Source: Burkholderiales bacterium
GTDB taxonomy: Bacteria > Pseudomonadota > Gammaproteobacteria > Burkholderiales > Usitatibacteraceae
Length of the DNA: 49,835 nucleotides
Reading direction: 5' to 3'
NCBI GenBank assembly: GCA_017853245.1
Contig: JAFMJY010000003.1
Coordinates: forward strand, 1-49,835
Shown one piece after another: positions 1 through 8,470 of the stretch. The stretch's first letter is position 1. Every line of letters begins with the position of its first letter. The notes beneath the pieces are model-generated. The model was not told where the DNA came from and ran no database searches. It saw only the letters and a program-made list of their open reading frames with translations. The translations under genes were made by a program, and so were the position numbers.

Positions 1-1158
1 CCGGTCATTGCCGAAGCGGCAGGCGCCATGGAAAAGGCAGCGCGCGACGTGCGCCTGTGCCTTCCCGCGGGAGCCGGGCGTTTCAACGCCGCAGCGCTCG
101 ATGGCAACCCCACCCTGGGTCCCGCGCTGGACGGGCTCGAGGAACGGCTCGGCGTTCTTGCGACGTTGCTGCAGGCGCAGGCCGAGCGCGATGAAACGCT
201 GCGGCTTGCCGGCGCGCGCGCGCAGTCGTCGCTCGAGGAGTGGCGCCAATGGCGAGTGGCGGCGGAAGCAGGCGCGGTGCGCTGGGCGGAATCCTTCACG
301 CAATCGGCGGTGTTTCATCGCACGCCGCTCGACGTGGCGCCGATCTTCGCCCAGCAGCTCGCCTCTGGCCGCCGAGCCTGGGTCTTCACGTCGGCCACGC
401 TGTCGGTGGCCGGCGACTTCCGTCATTTCCAGAGCGAACTGGGCTTGTCGGGGGCGGTGACGCGGGCCTGGGAGAGCCCGTATGACTTCGACCAGCAGGC
501 GCTGCTCTGCGTGCCCGATGGCCTGCCGGACCCCAACACCGAGGGCTACACCGCGGCGGTGATCGAGGCGGCCTATCCGGTGATCGAAGCCTCGCAAGGC
601 CGCGCGTTCCTGCTGTTCACCAGCCTGCGTGCCATGGAGGCGGGGCACGCGCGGCTCACGGAGGAACTCAAGGCCGCAGGCCACGATTGGCCGGTGTTCC
701 TGCAGGGCAAGGCCGGGAAGAACGAGCTGCTCGAGCGCTTCCGTTGCTCGGCGCACGGCATCCTGGTCGGCAGCCAATCGTTTTGGGAGGGCGTCGACGT
801 GAAGGGCGACGCGCTTTCGCTCGTGGTGATCGACCGCCTGCCGTTCAGCCCGCCCGATGATCCCGTGCTGGCCGCGCGCATCGAGCAGATCGACAAGGCG
901 GGCGGCAACGCCTTCATGGAGTACCAGGTGCCGCGCGCGGTGATCTCGCTCAAGCAGGGCGCCGGCCGATTGATCCGCGACGAGCAGGACCGCGGCGTGC
1001 TGATGATCTGCGATCCGCGGCTGGTGACCAAGCCCTACGGCAAGCGCATCTGGCGCTCGCTGCCGCCGTTTCGGCGCACGCGGGACGTGGCCGAAGCGGC
1101 GGCGTTCTTCAGCGCTACTTTGCTGCCGCCGCCCGCGCCGCCATCGCGCGACGAATGA
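1..1158 (+). CDS. ATP-dependent DNA helicase, DinG/YoaA family (C-terminal part)
   Basis: The reading frame is open to the left edge, so the N-terminal half, with Walker A and the iron-sulfur cysteines expected in this family, lies outside the window. What is visible is the second helicase domain: FTSATLSVAGDF (a SAT motif), the FLLFTSLRAME block, SFWEGVDVKGDALSLVVIDRLPF, and the terminal QGAGRLIRDEQDRG block (motif VI with its arginine finger). These are typical of XPD-like superfamily 2 helicases of the DinG/YoaA type, which unwind DNA 5' to 3' and act in repair and replication-fork rescue. The 3' end overlaps the convergent aldo/keto reductase gene by 44 bp. DinG and YoaA cannot be told apart from this fragment. 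Confidence 0.88.
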   Translation, partial: PVIAEAAGAMEKAARDVRLCLPAGAGRFNAAALDGNPTLGPALDGLEERLGVLATLLQAQAERDETLRLAGARAQSSLEEWRQWRVAAEAGAVRWAESFTQSAVFHRTPLDVAPIFAQQLASGRRAWVFTSATLSVAGDFRHFQSELGLSGAVTRAWESPYDFDQQALLCVPDGLPDPNTEGYTAAVIEAAYPVIEASQGRAFLLFTSLRAMEAGHARLTEELKAAGHDWPVFLQGKAGKNELLERFRCSAHGILVGSQSFWEGVDVKGDALSLVVIDRLPFSPPDDPVLAARIEQIDKAGGNAFMEYQVPRAVISLKQGAGRLIRDEQDRGVLMICDPRLVTKPYGKRIWRSLPPFRRTRDVAEAAAFFSATLLPPPAPPSRDE

Positions 1159-2182
1159 GGCCCGGGTAGTTCTTGCCCGGGTACGGTGGCGTAGAGGCCA
1201 CCTTGTCGAAGCCCGGAATGGTTTCCATGTGCTTCAACATCCGCTCGCGCAGGGCCTTGTCCGGCAGCGGGCCACGCAGCGCCGCCATGTTGTGCGACTG
1301 GTGCTCCGGGTTGGCCGTGGCGGGGATGGCGGCAGTGACCGCCGGATTCGAGATCACCCACTTCAGGAAGAACTGCGCCCACGTCGTCATGCCCGCTTCG
1401 CGCGCGAAGTCGGGCACGCTGCGTCCTTCAACCAGCTTGAACAGGCGCGCCTTCTCGAATGGCATGTTGACCAGAACGGCGATGCCCTTGTCGAGGGCCG
1501 CGGGGAGGATGCGCTCTTCAGCCTGGCGCACCGCAATCGAGTAATGCACCTGCACGAAGTCGACTTCGCCACGCTCGACGTACTGCGCCATCGCGTTGAA
1601 GTAGGGCAACTCATGGTGCGTGACGCCCACGTGCTTGATGAGCCCATCCTTCTTCCAGTTGCGCATGACCGGCAGGATCTGGTCGACGTTCACCAGGCTG
1701 TGCACCTGCATGCAATCGATCTTGTCGCGCCAGAGGCGTTGCATCGACTGGTCCAGGCTGCGTCGAGCGTGGCTGTCATCGGCGAGGAATTCCCCGGTAG
1801 ACCAGATCTTGTTGCACACGAAGAGGTTGTTGGTGACGTCCATCGCGCTCGCGAAGTCGCCGACGCTGATCTCGCCGGTGCCGTAGAGCGGCGAGGTGTC
1901 GATGAGCCGGCCGCCGCCCTCGTAGAAGCGCTTGAAGACTTCGCGCAGGTGGTCGCGCTTGGCGCCCGGCAGGAGGTCGAACGTGAGGTAGGTGCCCAGG
2001 CCGATGGCGGGGACGATTTCACCGGTCTTGCCGATCTTGCGGGTGATGATGTCGCCGGATTGGGCGATGGCTGAGCCTGAGGCGGCAAAGCCGGCGGGCA
2101 GGGCGGTGGCGGCGGCGCCGGCGGAGACGGTGCGCAGGAAGTCGCGGCGTGAGGCGGTAGGTGGTTGGGTGGGAGTGGTCAT
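1115..2182 (-). CDS. Tat-exported aldo/keto reductase
   Basis: A 355-residue NAD(P)H-dependent oxidoreductase of the aldo/keto reductase superfamily. It carries a twin-arginine signal (SRRDFLRTVSAG, residues 11-22, then an Ala-rich segment to about residue 40), so it should act in the periplasm after folding with its cofactor. The catalytic tetrad can be placed at D95 and Y100 (LIDTSPLYG), K125 (CNKIWS) and H161 (MQVHSLV). The start was set at ATG 2182 because it puts the RR motif close to the N-terminus; an upstream in-frame start at 2215 would add 11 residues. The substrate cannot be inferred. Its 3' end runs 44 bp into the convergent helicase gene. Confidence 0.85.
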   Translation of the reverse strand: MTTPTQPPTASRRDFLRTVSAGAAATALPAGFAASGSAIAQSGDIITRKIGKTGEIVPAIGLGTYLTFDLLPGAKRDHLREVFKRFYEGGGRLIDTSPLYGTGEISVGDFASAMDVTNNLFVCNKIWSTGEFLADDSHARRSLDQSMQRLWRDKIDCMQVHSLVNVDQILPVMRNWKKDGLIKHVGVTHHELPYFNAMAQYVERGEVDFVQVHYSIAVRQAEERILPAALDKGIAVLVNMPFEKARLFKLVEGRSVPDFAREAGMTTWAQFFLKWVISNPAVTAAIPATANPEHQSHNMAALRGPLPDKALRERMLKHMETIPGFDKVASTPPYPGKNYPGLIRRAMAARAAAAK

Positions 2183-2298
2183 GTTGTTTCCGCTTGGGGG
2201 TGGGGCGCCTGTCAACGAATGTCACGGGCGCTGCGTTGTTGCATCAGGCCCTCTTGCGTTCCGATGGGTCCGGACCCCCACATTGAAGGGAGAAACTC

Positions 2299-2781
2299 AT
2301 GAAAGTTCAAGCATTTGTGCTTACCACCGCCCTCGCGTTGAGCACCATTTCGGTGCAGGCCCAGCCTTCCGGCCCGCCTCCCGGCAAAGGCCCTGGCGCC
2401 ATGGCCGAGCGCATCAAGGCAGCCGACAAGAACGGCGATGGCTTCATCAGCCGTGAAGAGGCCCAGGCCTCCCTGCCCAAGGTCCACGAGAACTTCGACA
2501 AGATGGACCTCAACAGGGATGGCTTCATCTCCAAGGAAGAGTTCCAAAAGGCTGGCGAGGCGCGCCGCGCTGCCATGCAGGCCGAACGCAAGGCGGAAAT
2601 GGAGCGTCGTTTCGCCGCGGCGGACAAGGATGGCAACGGCAGGATCAGTCGGGAGGAAGCCAAGGCCTCGATGCCGCGCGTCGCCGAGCGTTTCGACGCG
2701 CTGGATACCGACAAGGACGGGCAACTGACTCGTGACGAACTGGCCGCGGGCCGCCCGCACGGCAAGGGGCACGGCCGGTAA
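2299..2781 (+). CDS. Exported four-EF-hand calcium-binding protein
   Basis: A 160-residue protein with an apparent Sec signal peptide (residues 1-22, ending VQAQ) and four EF-hand loops: D43-E54 (DKNGDGFISREE), D70-E81 (DLNRDGFISKEE), D109-E120 (DKDGNGRISREE) and D136-E147 (DTDKDGQLTRDE). All four keep acidic residues at loop positions 1 and 12 and Gly at position 6, so all should bind Ca2+. The loops form two pairs joined by a charged helix, and the tail is His/Gly-rich. The start is preceded by AGGGAGAAACTC. It is probably a periplasmic calcium sensor or buffer; partner unknown. It is a single gene with its own terminator-like hairpin. Confidence 0.88.
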   Translation: MKVQAFVLTTALALSTISVQAQPSGPPPGKGPGAMAERIKAADKNGDGFISREEAQASLPKVHENFDKMDLNRDGFISKEEFQKAGEARRAAMQAERKAEMERRFAAADKDGNGRISREEAKASMPRVAERFDALDTDKDGQLTRDELAAGRPHGKGHGR

Positions 2782-2791
2782 GAGAAAGATC

Positions 2792-2816
2792 CCCCGGGCC
2801 TGCATCGGGCCCGGGG
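2792..2816 (+). terminator. Hairpin downstream of the EF-hand gene
   Basis: A perfect 9-bp stem, CCCCGGGCC / GGCCCGGGG, with a 7-nt loop starts 11 nt after the EF-hand stop codon. No long T-run follows, so it may act as a weak intrinsic terminator or an mRNA 3'-end stabiliser. Confidence 0.5.
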
Positions 2817-2958
2817 CGCTCCTGTTCCCGGCGGGCGAGATTAGAGGGCAGGTACGAGCCTGAGTGTTATTCGATATATCACTTGAATAAATACAGGCAA
2901 GTACATGATAAATAACGTTAAATATACCCATCTGGCCGGCCACTTTTTGCCCCGGCGG

Positions 2959-2964
2959 TATACT
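2959..2964 (+). promoter_or_regulatory. Candidate -10 element upstream of tsaB
   Basis: TATACT lies 30 bp before the tsaB start, at the end of an AT-rich stretch (about 2860-2930) that stands out from the GC-rich surroundings. No convincing -35 is seen at 17 bp, so this is only a candidate. The 212-bp gap between the EF-hand gene and tsaB otherwise shows no coding content. Confidence 0.3.
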
Positions 2965-2993
2965 GCCGTTCTTTCGCTCAACAGGCTTGTCCG

Positions 2994-3677
2994 GTGCGCC
3001 TGCTCGCCGTCGAAACCTCCTCTGAACTGTGTTCGGCCGCCCTGGTTGTGGACGGGCACACGCTAAAGCGGCAGGAAGAAGCGCCCAACCGCCACGGGGA
3101 GGTCCTCATTCCGATGGTCTCGGCGTTGTTGTCCGAGGCCGGAATTGCCGCCACGCAACTGGATGCCCTCGCCTTCGGCCAAGGGCCTGGGTCGTTCACC
3201 GGTATTCGCATCGGGGTCGGCGTTGTTCAGGGTCTTGCCTTGGGCGCCGATCGGCCCGTCATTCCCGTTCCTTCCCTGCTTGCCGTCGCGGCCCAGTCGG
3301 GGTCAACCGCGGCGTTGGTGGCTTTTGATGCGCGAATGGGCGAGGCCTACCTCGGCGCGTATCGCCAACGGGGTGGGCAATGGGAAGAGGCCTTGGGCCC
3401 TCTCCTGGTGACGCCGCGAGGGGAACTTCCCGCGCTCGAGGGAAGCGACTGGCTTCTCTGTGGCAACGGCTTCGACAGCTTCAATTGGCTTCGCGAGGCC
3501 TATACGCCGCACAGCCCCTCGCACGCGCGCGGGCTGCGCCCCCGGGCCTGCGGGGTCGCAAGCGTGGCCCAGGGTTGGCTCTCGCAAGGGCGCGCGATCG
3601 CGGTGGACGAGGCCGCCCCGATCTACCTGCGCGACAAGGTGGCGCTCACCGTAGCCGAGCGTCGGGCTAACGCGTGA
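2994..3677 (+). CDS. tsaB: tRNA threonylcarbamoyladenosine biosynthesis protein TsaB
   Basis: A 227-residue ASKHA-fold protein that scaffolds the TsaBDE complex, which transfers threonylcarbamoyl to A37 of ANN-decoding tRNAs in the cytoplasm. Diagnostic features are the N-terminal LLAVETSSELCSAAL strand, the HGEVLIPMVSALL helix and the conserved FGQGPGSFTGIRIG motif at about residues 62-74. Length is normal for the family. The start is GTG. The stop overlaps the rimI start (GTGA), so the two are translationally coupled, a common tsaB-rimI arrangement. Confidence 0.95.
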   Translation: MRLLAVETSSELCSAALVVDGHTLKRQEEAPNRHGEVLIPMVSALLSEAGIAATQLDALAFGQGPGSFTGIRIGVGVVQGLALGADRPVIPVPSLLAVAAQSGSTAALVAFDARMGEAYLGAYRQRGGQWEEALGPLLVTPRGELPALEGSDWLLCGNGFDSFNWLREAYTPHSPSHARGLRPRACGVASVAQGWLSQGRAIAVDEAAPIYLRDKVALTVAERRANA

Positions 3678-4135
3678 GCGCCCAACTGTCCACGGCGGTT
3701 CACTATCGGCCCATGATGGCGGCCGATCTTCCCGTCGTGTCCGCGCTCGAGGGCTCGGTCTACGCCTTTCCCTGGAGCATCGGCAATTTTCGCGATTGCC
3801 TGGAGGCCGGCTACGACTGCTGGGTGGCGGCCGAGCGCGGTGTGCTCATCGGCTACGCGGTGCTGATGGTGGCCGTCGACGAGGCGCACCTGCTGAATAT
3901 CGCCGTGGCGAGCCCGCTCCAGCGGCAGGGCATCGGCAAGGCGTTCTTGCAATACATGATCGGGGTGGCGCGCCATCGGGGAGCGCAGATGGTCTACCTG
4001 GAAGTTCGGCCGTCGAACGTGGCCGCGCGCGAGCTCTATCGCGAGGCGGGCTTCCAGCAAATCGCCATCCGCCCCGGGTATTACCCTGCGCACGGCGGCC
4101 GCGAGGATGCGCTCTTCTTGGGCATCACGTTGTGA
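3674..4135 (+). CDS. rimI: Ribosomal protein S18-alanine N-acetyltransferase RimI
   Basis: A 153-residue GNAT acetyltransferase. The acetyl-CoA pyrophosphate loop is QRQGIG (residues 83-88), preceded by the LLNIAVA strand, and the C-terminal half carries the [18 protein letters not shown] block and RPGYY, as usual for RimI. It acetylates the N-terminal Ala of ribosomal protein S18. The GTG start overlaps the tsaB stop by 4 nt. Confidence 0.93.
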   Translation: MSAQLSTAVHYRPMMAADLPVVSALEGSVYAFPWSIGNFRDCLEAGYDCWVAAERGVLIGYAVLMVAVDEAHLLNIAVASPLQRQGIGKAFLQYMIGVARHRGAQMVYLEVRPSNVAARELYREAGFQQIAIRPGYYPAHGGREDALFLGITL

Positions 4136-4137
4136 CC

Positions 4138-4905
4138 ATGTGGACCGACCGCGAGCTGCATGAGCTCGAGTTGCTGACGGTGACACGGCTCGTGGGGCTC
4201 AAGCACACCGCACCCGCCCCGATTGCAACGCCGGCCGCGGAAAGCGTCGTTGTCGCGCCGCCGCCCGCAGCGCCTGCGGTGCCGGTGCCCTCTGCGCCAG
4301 CCATGCCTTCAGCGGATTGCGCGTCGCTGGGCTGGCAGGCGCTCCGCGAAGTGGTGCGCGATTGTCGCCGCTGCCGCCTTGGCGAATCGCGCAAGCAGGC
4401 GGTCTTTGGCGTGGGCGCCGAGAGCGCGCCGTGGCTCTTCGTCGGCGAGGGCCCGGGCGCGGAGGAGGACGCGCAGGGCGAGCCCTTCGTCGGCCCAGCT
4501 GGCAAGTTGCTCGATGGCATGCTCGCCGCGATCAAGCTCGCGCGGGGCAAGGACGCGTACATCACCAACGTCGTGAAGTGCCGGCCGCCGGGCAATCGCG
4601 TGCCGCAGGCCGATGAGGCGGCGGCGTGTGCCGGCTACCTCGATCGCCAGATCGAGCTGCTCAAGCCCCGGCTCATCGTCGCGCTCGGCAAGACTGCGGC
4701 GCTTCGCCTGACGGGTGAGGAGGGCAGCCTCGCGAGCCAGCGGGGCCGTCGCTTCACCTATCGCGGTGTGCCACTGGTGGTGACGTACCATCCCGCCTAC
4801 CTGCTGCGAAACCTCCCGGACAAGGCGAAGGCGTGGGAAGACCTGCTGTTTGCGAGGCGTGTGTTCAGCGAGCCAGTCGCCGTCGTGCAGGCTCAACTTT
4901 CCTGA
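4138..4905 (+). CDS. Uracil-DNA glycosylase, family 4-like (Fe-S)
   Basis: A 255-residue protein that removes uracil from DNA. Motif A is [20 protein letters not shown] (residues 103-122) and the C-terminal motif is TYHPAYLLR (216-224). Four cysteines, C76 and C79 (CRRC), C148 (VVKCRPPGN) and C164, fit the 4Fe-4S ligands of family 4 enzymes. An Ala/Pro-rich linker (about 25-58) joins an N-terminal helix to the core, as in many proteobacterial homologues. ATG 4138 was chosen; a GTG two codons upstream would overlap the rimI stop. It is the third gene of a tsaB-rimI-udg set. A family 5 assignment is less likely given the four cysteines. Confidence 0.92.
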   Translation: MWTDRELHELELLTVTRLVGLKHTAPAPIATPAAESVVVAPPPAAPAVPVPSAPAMPSADCASLGWQALREVVRDCRRCRLGESRKQAVFGVGAESAPWLFVGEGPGAEEDAQGEPFVGPAGKLLDGMLAAIKLARGKDAYITNVVKCRPPGNRVPQADEAAACAGYLDRQIELLKPRLIVALGKTAALRLTGEEGSLASQRGRRFTYRGVPLVVTYHPAYLLRNLPDKAKAWEDLLFARRVFSEPVAVVQAQLS

Positions 4906-4924
4906 CAACCTCAAAGGCGTAGCC

Positions 4925-5830
4925 ATGGCGAAAGCGACACCGAAGGTCCAGGTGATCACCACCGACATCACGCGCAACCGAACGCTGCGCCGCGGCCGCC
5001 TTTACGTGATCGCCGATGAAGTGCACGTGCGCGCCGGGGCCAGGCTCACGATCGAGGATGGCGTGACGATCCTGGTGCGCAACGGCCGCATTCCCCGCGC
5101 GAAGCTTCGGCGCTGCGCACTGATCTTCGATCCAGGCTCGCGCCTCGCGGCTGGTCGGGTGACCCTGCGCGCCTGCAACGCGGAGAACCGGCCCGAAAGG
5201 CTGCAAGACAACGGCGGCCTGTGGTTCCTCGGCAATACGCAGGCGGCGGCAAAGGACGGCATCTCGGTAAAGCCGGACCGCGCGCTGCCGCTTTCCTCCT
5301 TCACGGCGCGCGCCATCAGCGTGCACTGGCTGGGGCGCCGCGACACCTACCGGAGTGCCGTCACCGGCCGCGAGCTGGATATCGGCGATGATGTTGACGG
5401 CTTCTCGGTGCTCGGGATGGGCGTCACCGAGTGGAAGATCTCGAAGGTGCTCAGCGCCTGGTCGGCGGACGACGGGTTTGACGTCACCAATTCGCGCATC
5501 GTCCTGGACCGTCTCGACATCCGAAGCCCGAACGAGGATGGCCTGAACATCAGCAGCAGCCGGGTGGAGATTCGCAAGAGCCTCAGCATCGACATGAACG
5601 GGGTCTGCGGCCGTGACCGCCAGTTGTTCGACCTTGAGACGGACGACGGCGCCTCCTACATCGAGATCCGTCGGGGCTGCCGGGTTCAGGTTGAGGGCGT
5701 GTTCGGCGACGAGATGGTGCTCAGCTCGAAAGACCTGAAGCAACCCGTCCGGCGCCGTAGCGGCGTGTATCGGTTCAATGGCGTGTCCCGACGCCAGGCG
5801 ACTCTGGTGTACTCAATCGACGAGGATTGA
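4925..5830 (+). CDS. Predicted right-handed beta-helix protein, function unknown
   Basis: A 301-residue protein without a clear signal peptide. The sequence is built of short repeating strands with stacked small or hydrophobic positions and Asn/Asp/Gly turns, for example LYVIADEVHVRAGARLTIED near residues 28-47, DDGFDVTNSRIVLDRLDIRS and EDGLNISSSRVEIRKSLSID. This is the look of a parallel beta-helix (pectate-lyase-like or polymorphic-repeat) fold. I cannot name a substrate or catalytic residues. ATG 4925 was preferred over an upstream in-frame ATG at 4850 that would overlap the glycosylase gene. It starts 19 bp after the glycosylase stop and may be co-transcribed with it. Confidence 0.7.
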   Translation: MAKATPKVQVITTDITRNRTLRRGRLYVIADEVHVRAGARLTIEDGVTILVRNGRIPRAKLRRCALIFDPGSRLAAGRVTLRACNAENRPERLQDNGGLWFLGNTQAAAKDGISVKPDRALPLSSFTARAISVHWLGRRDTYRSAVTGRELDIGDDVDGFSVLGMGVTEWKISKVLSAWSADDGFDVTNSRIVLDRLDIRSPNEDGLNISSSRVEIRKSLSIDMNGVCGRDRQLFDLETDDGASYIEIRRGCRVQVEGVFGDEMVLSSKDLKQPVRRRSGVYRFNGVSRRQATLVYSIDED

Positions 5831-5915
5831 TGCCAGGGGCTTGAATTGCGACCGGCTTGAACCCATTTTGCGTCTCGTTGGCTGTCCCAATCCCTCCCTG
5901 ACTGAAGGATCCGCC

Positions 5916-6530
5916 ATGCGCTCCCTGTTTGCCATTCTCGCCGTCTCGGCGGCTGCCGTGCTGCCCGGCTGCGGCTACAACGATTTCCAGGCCAGGGATG
6001 AGCAGGTGAAGGCCGCCTGGTCGGAAGTGGTCAACCAGTACAAGCGCCGCGCCGACCTCATCCCCAACCTGGTCTCCACGGTGCAGGGCTTCGCCGCGCA
6101 AGAGCAGGAAGTGCTGCTCGGCGTCACGAACGCGCGCGCCAAGGTGGGCTCCGTGCAGCTCACGCCCGAGGCGCTCAGCAACCCCCAGACACTGCGCCAG
6201 TTCCAGGCGGCGCAGGGCGAACTTTCGGGCGCGCTCTCCCGCCTGCTGGTGGTGGCCGAGAACTATCCGCAGTTGAAGAGCGACGCCAACTTCCGCGACC
6301 TTCAGGCCCAGCTTGAAGGCACGGAGAACCGCATCACCACGGCGCGCAACCGCTATATCAAGGCGGTGCAGGACTACAACATCCTCGCGCGCCAGTTCCC
6401 CACCAACCTCACGGCGATGGTGTTCGGCTACGAGCAAAAGCCGTCGTTCACCGTCGAGGACGAGAAGGCCATCGCGGCGCCGCCGAAGGTGGAGTTCGGC
6501 AAGCCGGCAAGCCCGGCGCCCGCCAAGTAG
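5916..6530 (+). CDS. LemA family lipoprotein
   Basis: A 204-residue LemA-type protein. Its signal peptide ends in a lipobox (VLPGCGY), predicting lipidation at the Cys near residue 21. The family signature region follows: VKAAWSEVVNQYKRRADLIP and LVSTVQGFAAQEQEVL, then long helices. GAAGGAT sits 6 nt before the ATG. LemA proteins are membrane-associated and commonly sit beside TPM-domain proteins, as here; their biochemical role is poorly defined. It leads a probable three-gene operon with the two TPM genes. Confidence 0.92.
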   Translation: MRSLFAILAVSAAAVLPGCGYNDFQARDEQVKAAWSEVVNQYKRRADLIPNLVSTVQGFAAQEQEVLLGVTNARAKVGSVQLTPEALSNPQTLRQFQAAQGELSGALSRLLVVAENYPQLKSDANFRDLQAQLEGTENRITTARNRYIKAVQDYNILARQFPTNLTAMVFGYEQKPSFTVEDEKAIAAPPKVEFGKPASPAPAK

Positions 6531-6560
6531 GCGCGAACGGCCCTTCGGCGCCGTTTACCG

Positions 6561-7481
6561 ATGACGCCGTCAAGCGCGGGCGTGCGTGCCAATCGCCTGT
6601 CGGCGTTGCTCCTTGCGTGGCTGGCGGTGGCGATTCTCATTTGGCCCGCCGCGGTCGGCGCCGAAGTGCCCGTTCCCAAGCTCACCGGCCGCGTGGTGGA
6701 CCTGGCGGGCGTGCTGGGCACGGGAGATCGCGAGGCCCTCAGCGCAAAACTCGCTGCCGTCGAGCGTGAGCGCGGCGCGCAGGTGGCGGTGCTGGTCATG
6801 CCCACGCTCGGCGGCGAGACGATCGAGGATTTCGCCACGCGCGTCACGGACCAGTGGAAGCTCGGCCGGGCGGGCGTCGATGACGGCGTGCTCCTGTTGG
6901 TGTCGATGCAGGAGCGGCGCATACGCATCCAGGTCGGGCGCGGCGTCGAAGGCGCGCTCACGGACGCGCTGTCCAAGCGAATCATCGCGGAACAGATGAC
7001 GCCCGCGTTCCGGGCGGGGGATCTCATCGGGGGCATCGGCGCGGGCGTGGATGGCATCCTCAAGGCGGTTGCGGGCGAGCCGCTGCCGCCGCCCAAGGCC
7101 TCGGCCAGGCAGCGCACCGGCGCAGAGCCGCCGATCGATGGGCTGTTGGCGTTCGCCTTAGTGTTCGTCGCCGTCGCTGCCATGGTTCTCCGGCGGCTGT
7201 TCGGCCGACTCCTCGGCGCTGCGGGAACGGGCCTGCTCGCCGGTGGTGGCGCGGCGGTGATCGTGGGCAGCACGTTCGCCGGCATTGTCGTCGGCGTGGT
7301 GGCATTCGTTTTCGCCCTCTTCGCCAACGTGATGGCAACGCGAAGCTGGCAGGGGCGCAACGGCGGGTGGCACTCCGGGGGCGGCTGGGGCGGTGGCGGA
7401 GGCTCCTGGGGTGGCGGCGGGGGAGGCTTCAGCGGCGGTGGTGGCGGCTTCTCGGGCGGCGGCGCATCGGGAGGATGGTGA
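6561..7481 (+). CDS. TPM-domain membrane protein with Gly-rich tail (YgcG family)
   Basis: A 306-residue protein with a signal or anchor helix (about residues 12-33), a TPM domain (about 38-165) including VVDLAGVLG, QVAVLVMPTLGGETIEDFA and VDDGVLLLVSMQERRIRIQV, then hydrophobic segments around 195-255 and a low-complexity Gly/Trp/Ser tail (from about 265). The order of signal, TPM domain, membrane helices and Gly-rich C-terminus is typical of YgcG-like proteins. The TPM domain probably sits in the periplasm. Its stop overlaps the next start (TGATG). No strong ribosome site precedes the chosen ATG. Confidence 0.9.
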   Translation: MTPSSAGVRANRLSALLLAWLAVAILIWPAAVGAEVPVPKLTGRVVDLAGVLGTGDREALSAKLAAVERERGAQVAVLVMPTLGGETIEDFATRVTDQWKLGRAGVDDGVLLLVSMQERRIRIQVGRGVEGALTDALSKRIIAEQMTPAFRAGDLIGGIGAGVDGILKAVAGEPLPPPKASARQRTGAEPPIDGLLAFALVFVAVAAMVLRRLFGRLLGAAGTGLLAGGGAAVIVGSTFAGIVVGVVAFVFALFANVMATRSWQGRNGGWHSGGGWGGGGGSWGGGGGGFSGGGGGFSGGGASGGW

Positions 7482-7978
7482 TGGACTGGAAGCGATTTTG
7501 GCGGCACGTGGTGATGACGCCGTTTGCAGCGAGGAGAGCGTTTCCGGCCTCGACGCTGGAGGCCATCCAGCGGTCAGTGAGCGAGCAGGAAAAGCACCAC
7601 CGGGGCGAAATCCGTTTCGTGGTCGAGGCGGAACTCACCACGCCGCAGTTGCGCGCCGGGCTGACGCCTCGGCAACGCGCAACCGAGCTTTTCGCGCAGA
7701 TGGGCGTGTGGGATACCGCCGAGCGCACCGGCGTGCTGGTCTACGTGATGCTTGCCGACCACAAGGTGGAGATCCTCGCCGACCGGGGAATCTCGGCGGT
7801 CATCGAGCCCGCCACTTGGCAAGCCATCTGCGAGAGCATGGTGGCGGAATTCCGCGAGGGACGATTCGAGGCCGGGTCGATCCGGGGAATCGAGGCAATC
7901 GCGGCGCTGCTCGCGCAGCACTTTCCGGCTGCAGGGGAAAACGTCAACGAGCTTTCCGACCGCCCGGTGATGCTCTAG
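7481..7978 (+). CDS. Second TPM-domain protein
   Basis: A 165-residue soluble TPM-domain protein without a signal peptide or clear membrane helix. It has GEIRFVVEAEL, GVWDTAERTGVLVYVMLADH and KVEILADRGI, equivalent to the TPM core of the upstream gene but lacking its Gly-rich tail. ATG 7481 overlaps the upstream stop and GGAGG lies just upstream. LemA plus a long and a short TPM gene is a recurring proteobacterial arrangement. The 3' end overlaps the convergent ccmH gene by 4 bp (CTAG, both stops). Confidence 0.85.
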   Translation: MDWKRFWRHVVMTPFAARRAFPASTLEAIQRSVSEQEKHHRGEIRFVVEAELTTPQLRAGLTPRQRATELFAQMGVWDTAERTGVLVYVMLADHKVEILADRGISAVIEPATWQAICESMVAEFREGRFEAGSIRGIEAIAALLAQHFPAAGENVNELSDRPVML

Positions 7979-8457
7979 CGGCGGGGCAGGTCGTCGCCGA
8001 GCAGGCGATCCAGGTCCGCGGTTCGTGACGGGCTCGCCTTTGCAGCTGCCACGGGCGCGCGCCGCCTGAGCAGCCGCACCATCACGATCACGCCGATCAG
8101 CAGCAGCACGAAGGGGCCCGCCCACAGGAGCGCCGTGCTGGCGCTGAACGGCGGCTTGTAGAGCACGAAGTTGCCGTAGCGCTCAACCATGTAGGCGCGA
8201 ATGTCGTCATCCGTCTTGCCAGCCGCAATCATGCCGCGGATCTGCTTGCGCAGGTCGACGGCGAGCGGCGCATCGGAATCGGCGATTGTCTGGTTCTGGC
8301 AGACGAGGCAGCGCAGCTCGTGCGCGAGGCCCTTGAGCCTGCTTTCAACGGCCGGGTTGGGATTCGCGATCTCGCTCGATTGTGCCGTGGCTGCCGGTGG
8401 CACGAGAAAGACAAGGAGGCTGGCGAGCAGCGCACGGGTGTATCGGGTCGATGTCAT
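7975..8457 (-). CDS. ccmH: Cytochrome c maturation protein CcmH (CycL)
   Basis: A 160-residue periplasmic, membrane-anchored thiol protein that takes part in reducing apocytochrome c CXXCH thiols. It has a signal peptide (1-25), the redox motif LRCLVCQNQ (about 48-56), DLRKQIRGMI and YGNFVLYKPPF, then one C-terminal membrane helix (about 108-128). It is the short CcmH form, without the fused CcmI part found in E. coli; CcmI is a separate gene at the other end of this operon. It is last in the ccm operon, 13 nt after ccmG. Confidence 0.95.
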   Translation of the reverse strand: MTSTRYTRALLASLLVFLVPPAATAQSSEIANPNPAVESRLKGLAHELRCLVCQNQTIADSDAPLAVDLRKQIRGMIAAGKTDDDIRAYMVERYGNFVLYKPPFSASTALLWAGPFVLLLIGVIVMVRLLRRRAPVAAAKASPSRTADLDRLLGDDLPRR

Positions 8458-8470
8458 GGCGACCTTGGCC

